From Solidesulfovibrio magneticus RS-1 (lineage in GTDB: Bacteria > Desulfobacterota > Desulfovibrionia > Desulfovibrionales > Desulfovibrionaceae), in NCBI RefSeq assembly GCF_000010665.1, contig NC_012796.1:3005501-3069500 (forward strand): a stretch of DNA of 64,000 nt. The letters run 5' to 3'. A program made the position numbers and the translations under genes. Positions 61,843 through 64,000 of the stretch are shown piece by piece; position 1 is the first letter of the stretch; each line of letters opens with the position of its first letter. The notes under the pieces were generated by a model that was given only the letters and a program-made list of their open reading frames with translations, was not told the DNA's origin and did no database searches.

Positions 61843-63702
61843 TTATTTTTGTGAGCCATGGGCAGCCAGGTCGCCGGTCATCTCATCAATGAAGATGGAT
61901 CTTTTGGCGGGCTGTCCCAGGTAGTTGTGCGAGTAGGTCACGTAGAGCCGGTCCATGGCGCGGGATAAGGCGACGAAGCAGATCCTTCTCTCCTCTTCCA
62001 AATCGCCGCGCTTGGTGGGCATGATGCCTTCGACCAACCCGACCACGAACACCACGGGAAATTCGAGTCCCTTGGCTTTGTGGATGGTCATCAGCTTCAC
62101 GCCACTGGGGTCGCGGCTACAGGTTTCGTCTTCAACCGTCGCCACATAGGTCAGGAACTCACTGATGGACGCGTACCGGGCCGCCGACTGCAGCAGCTGG
62201 TTCAGGTTGAGCACGGCCTGGTTGTCAGGAGAGGGAATATCCTTGTCAGTGACGAACCGGTCGTAATCCAGGCGCTGGCGCAGCTTCGCCAACACCTCGG
62301 CCGGCCCCATCTCCCCTTCATTCTGAATGAATGATTCCATAAGTCGTACGAACTCATGGACATTTCTCCTGATGTAGGGGCTGTCGAAGTCCATGGTGCG
62401 AAGGGCTTGATACAGGCTACAGGCAGATTCATTGGCAACCCCAGCCACCTGCTCCATGAACTTCTTTCCCAGGTATCTGTTGGGGGCATTGATGATCCGT
62501 TGCAAAGCTTCATCTCCGGCCACCGAATCGGGATCTTCAATGAAACGAAGATAATCGAGCAGGATTCTAACCTCACGGCGCTCGTAGAAGCTCATGCCGT
62601 TGTCGATGTAGAAGGGAATGTCAGCTCGCACAAAGACGTTTTGCAATATCTCCGACTGGAAGTTAGCGCGGTAAAGCACCGCCATATCGCTATACGCTGT
62701 GCCATCAGACACACTCAGGTGCTTGATCTCATTGGCCACCAGACACGCTTCCTCTTCCTCGTTGAAGGTGTCGATGACAAACAGGTCATGGTTGCCGCCG
62801 GGCTTGTGCGCGATAAGCTCCTTGGGAATCTTTCGCTGGTTATGATCAATGAGCTTCTGACACGCAGCCAGGATCGCCGGGGTGGAGCGGTAATTGACGT
62901 TGAGCACGATCTCCTGAGCCGAGGGGAATATCTGCTTGAACCGAAGGATGTTCCCAATGCTGGCTCCGTTGAACGCGTAGATGCTCTGCCAATCGTCGCC
63001 GCAAGCCCAAAACGAGCCCCGGCCACTCTCCGCAATCAGCGCCTGGAGCACGGCCAACTGCGCCGGATTGGTATCCTGGTACTCGTCAACGAGGATGTGG
63101 GGATACACGTCATGGTATTTTTCAGCGCCGCCCTCATGGGCCAGAAACCGATACGCCTGAAGGAGCAGGTCATCGAAATCGTAGAGATACCGGATGGTCT
63201 TTTGCTCCTCATATTCCTTGAACACCATGGCCGTCTTCTGCTTCGATTGGTCCTCACCGTACAAATCAATGAACTCTTCAGGGCTGATGCAATTGCTCTT
63301 GGCCAAGCTGATATCTTGCAACACCCCGCCAATGGCCAAGTCTTTGACCCCCAATGAGCGCATGATCGTCGCCACCATGGTCATCTGTTCGGAGCCTGAG
63401 ACGATATTGAAGTATCGGCCTTCGGATTTGAGCAGCCGCAAACAAAACGAATGGATGGTATACAAGTTGACACGACTGGCTTCACCGTGGAGAACAAGTT
63501 CCAAACGTTCTCGCATCTGCTCGGCAGCCTGACGGGTGTAGGTCAGCCCCAGAATGTTCTCCGGGGCGACGCCGTGATCATTGACAAGCCGGCCAATTCG
63601 TTCCGTCATCGTCTTGGTCTTGCCGGAACCAGGAACAGCGACAACCAGGGCTATCCCCGTATGAAACTGCGCCGCCTCCAACTGTTTGGCGTTAAGGGAC
63701 AT
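61843..63702 (-). CDS. UvrD/Rep-family superfamily 1 DNA helicase
   Basis: 619 residues. Motif Q/Ia (MSLNAKQLEAAQF), Walker A VAVPGSGKTKTMTER (about 24-38), motif II LVDEYQDTN (about 195), motif III GDDWQSIYAFNGA, motif IV VNYRST, motif V LMTIHKAKGLEFPVVFV and motif VI VALSRAMDRLYVTYS. ATG at 63700-63702 with AAGGAGGGATC. It is a 3'-5' helicase or translocase, and its tight linkage to the PD-(D/E)XK gene (13 bp) recalls AddAB/RecB-type or Cas4-helicase pairs. Confidence 0.93.
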   Translation of the reverse strand: MSLNAKQLEAAQFHTGIALVVAVPGSGKTKTMTERIGRLVNDHGVAPENILGLTYTRQAAEQMRERLELVLHGEASRVNLYTIHSFCLRLLKSEGRYFNIVSGSEQMTMVATIMRSLGVKDLAIGGVLQDISLAKSNCISPEEFIDLYGEDQSKQKTAMVFKEYEEQKTIRYLYDFDDLLLQAYRFLAHEGGAEKYHDVYPHILVDEYQDTNPAQLAVLQALIAESGRGSFWACGDDWQSIYAFNGASIGNILRFKQIFPSAQEIVLNVNYRSTPAILAACQKLIDHNQRKIPKELIAHKPGGNHDLFVIDTFNEEEEACLVANEIKHLSVSDGTAYSDMAVLYRANFQSEILQNVFVRADIPFYIDNGMSFYERREVRILLDYLRFIEDPDSVAGDEALQRIINAPNRYLGKKFMEQVAGVANESACSLYQALRTMDFDSPYIRRNVHEFVRLMESFIQNEGEMGPAEVLAKLRQRLDYDRFVTDKDIPSPDNQAVLNLNQLLQSAARYASISEFLTYVATVEDETCSRDPSGVKLMTIHKAKGLEFPVVFVVGLVEGIMPTKRGDLEEERRICFVALSRAMDRLYVTYSHNYLGQPAKRSIFIDEMTGDLAAHGSQK

Positions 63703-63715
63703 GATCCCTCCTTGT

Positions 63716-64000
63716 TCAATTTGCGAACCAATCCCGACAGCACTGCTGATACGAACAGCCTTTGCATTTCCAGGACGTGTCATTGGGGATGAACACCCCC
63801 TGCATGATGCCCCGGTAGACAGCCTGAATCTTCTTCATGGCTCGAAGCTCATCTTCCTCCGTGCGGACTGTGTAATACTGCTCGAATTTGGGCTTCTTAG
63901 TTTTGACGAGACAATCAAATCGCAGCATGATCTCCCGGTCAGCATACCCGTTGGCCTTGGCAGCCATGCCGTAGATGGTCAGCTGCAGGCTCTTGTCGAT
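63716..64000 (-). CDS. RecB/Cas4-like PD-(D/E)XK nuclease, C-terminal part
   Basis: Incomplete: the reading frame runs off the right edge and only the last 94 codons are present. IDKSLQLTIYGMAAKANGY matches the LQLxxYxxA region after the PD-(D/E)XK core, and the C-terminus has CKGCSYQQCCRDWF, the Cys set that binds a 4Fe-4S cluster in Cas4/AddB-like nucleases. Its partner is the adjacent helicase. The catalytic residues themselves lie outside the window. Confidence 0.7.
   Translation of the reverse strand: MDKSLQLTIYGMAAKANGYADREIMLRFDCLVKTKKPKFEQYYTVRTEEDELRAMKKIQAVYRGIMQGVFIPNDTSWKCKGCSYQQCCRDWFAN

Larger units (their letters stand above)
34773..64000. mobile_element. Probable integrated genomic island (left end to window edge)
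   Basis: From the tRNA-Glu remnant rightward the DNA is visibly less GC-rich and holds no core housekeeping gene. Instead it has two complete insertion sequences, an IS remnant, several pseudogenes, sensory genes and a plasmid-type DUF932/UvrD/nuclease cluster. The right end, the integrase and the intact tRNA-Glu are outside the window, so length and type (phage, ICE or other) are unknown. It is possible that more than one insertion event is stacked here. Confidence 0.65.

Noticed and set aside
1-64000. CRISPR arrays, rRNA genes, complete tRNA genes
   Set aside because: None seen: no regularly spaced 25-40 bp repeats, no rRNA segments and only the tRNA-Glu fragment.

Overview
The window looks like a chromosome segment of a sulfate-reducing deltaproteobacterium of the Desulfovibrionaceae (Solidesulfovibrio/Desulfovibrio magneticus-like is my guess). 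The reasons are very GC-rich housekeeping genes, GC-rich palindromic intergenic repeats, a one-piece malate synthase G, an FeS-nitroreductase, and many PAS/Cache signalling proteins. This assignment is inference; no database was consulted.

Positions 1 to about 34,700 are ordinary chromosome. In order they hold: the start of a zinc-uptake binding protein (znuA) behind a Zur-like palindrome; a pseudopilin-like protein and an acyltransferase; dapA; a double ABC ATPase; an unusual LysM-MscS-like fusion; an O-methyltransferase; a FliL-like protein; malate synthase G (its leader can hide its own ribosome binding site); a nitroreductase; tlyA; a sigma-54 activator divergent from an unknown gene with a good -24/-12 promoter; a 560-bp hairpin-rich gap; thrC; DUF456; a phenylacetate-CoA-ligase-like gene; the rpsF-rpsR-rplI-dnaB cluster; a Cache-HAMP-SpoIIE phosphatase; a ferredoxin-nitroreductase; a single-domain response regulator; hflK-hflC; a phosphomannomutase; two proteins of unknown function; and a three-gene MacAB-like export operon. 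An IS66-family element (32,136-34,582) follows.

At 34,728-34,772 lies a 45-bp copy of only the 3' part of tRNA-Glu(TTC), next to a leftward terminator. This is the footprint expected of site-specific integration into a tRNA gene, with the island extending to the right. Everything from there to 64,000 differs in character: lower GC, many insertion sequences, broken genes, and sensory or plasmid-type genes. No integrase and no intact tRNA-Glu are in the window, so the other island end must lie beyond it.

The island's first half is a signalling block: cheW-mcp; a MEDS-domain sensor with a large hybrid kinase; a Cache-GGDEF gene destroyed by an IS4-family insertion, a GA-dinucleotide frameshift and 3' truncation; a Cache/multi-PAS kinase; and a five-gene operon (solute-binding protein, kinase, REC-HDOD, REC with decayed HD, REC-HD-GYP) divergent from a REC-LuxR regulator. 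The second half (58,050-64,000) is plasmid/ICE-like: a small orphan protein, a secreted repeat protein, a DUF932 gene split by an IS1182-family element (the reading frame is restored exactly when the element and one 4-bp target copy are removed), a BglII/BstYI-like endonuclease homologue, a UvrD-type helicase and a RecB/Cas4-like nuclease cut by the window edge. The last four genes overlap or nearly abut and are the best candidate here for a poorly described DNA-processing or defence module.
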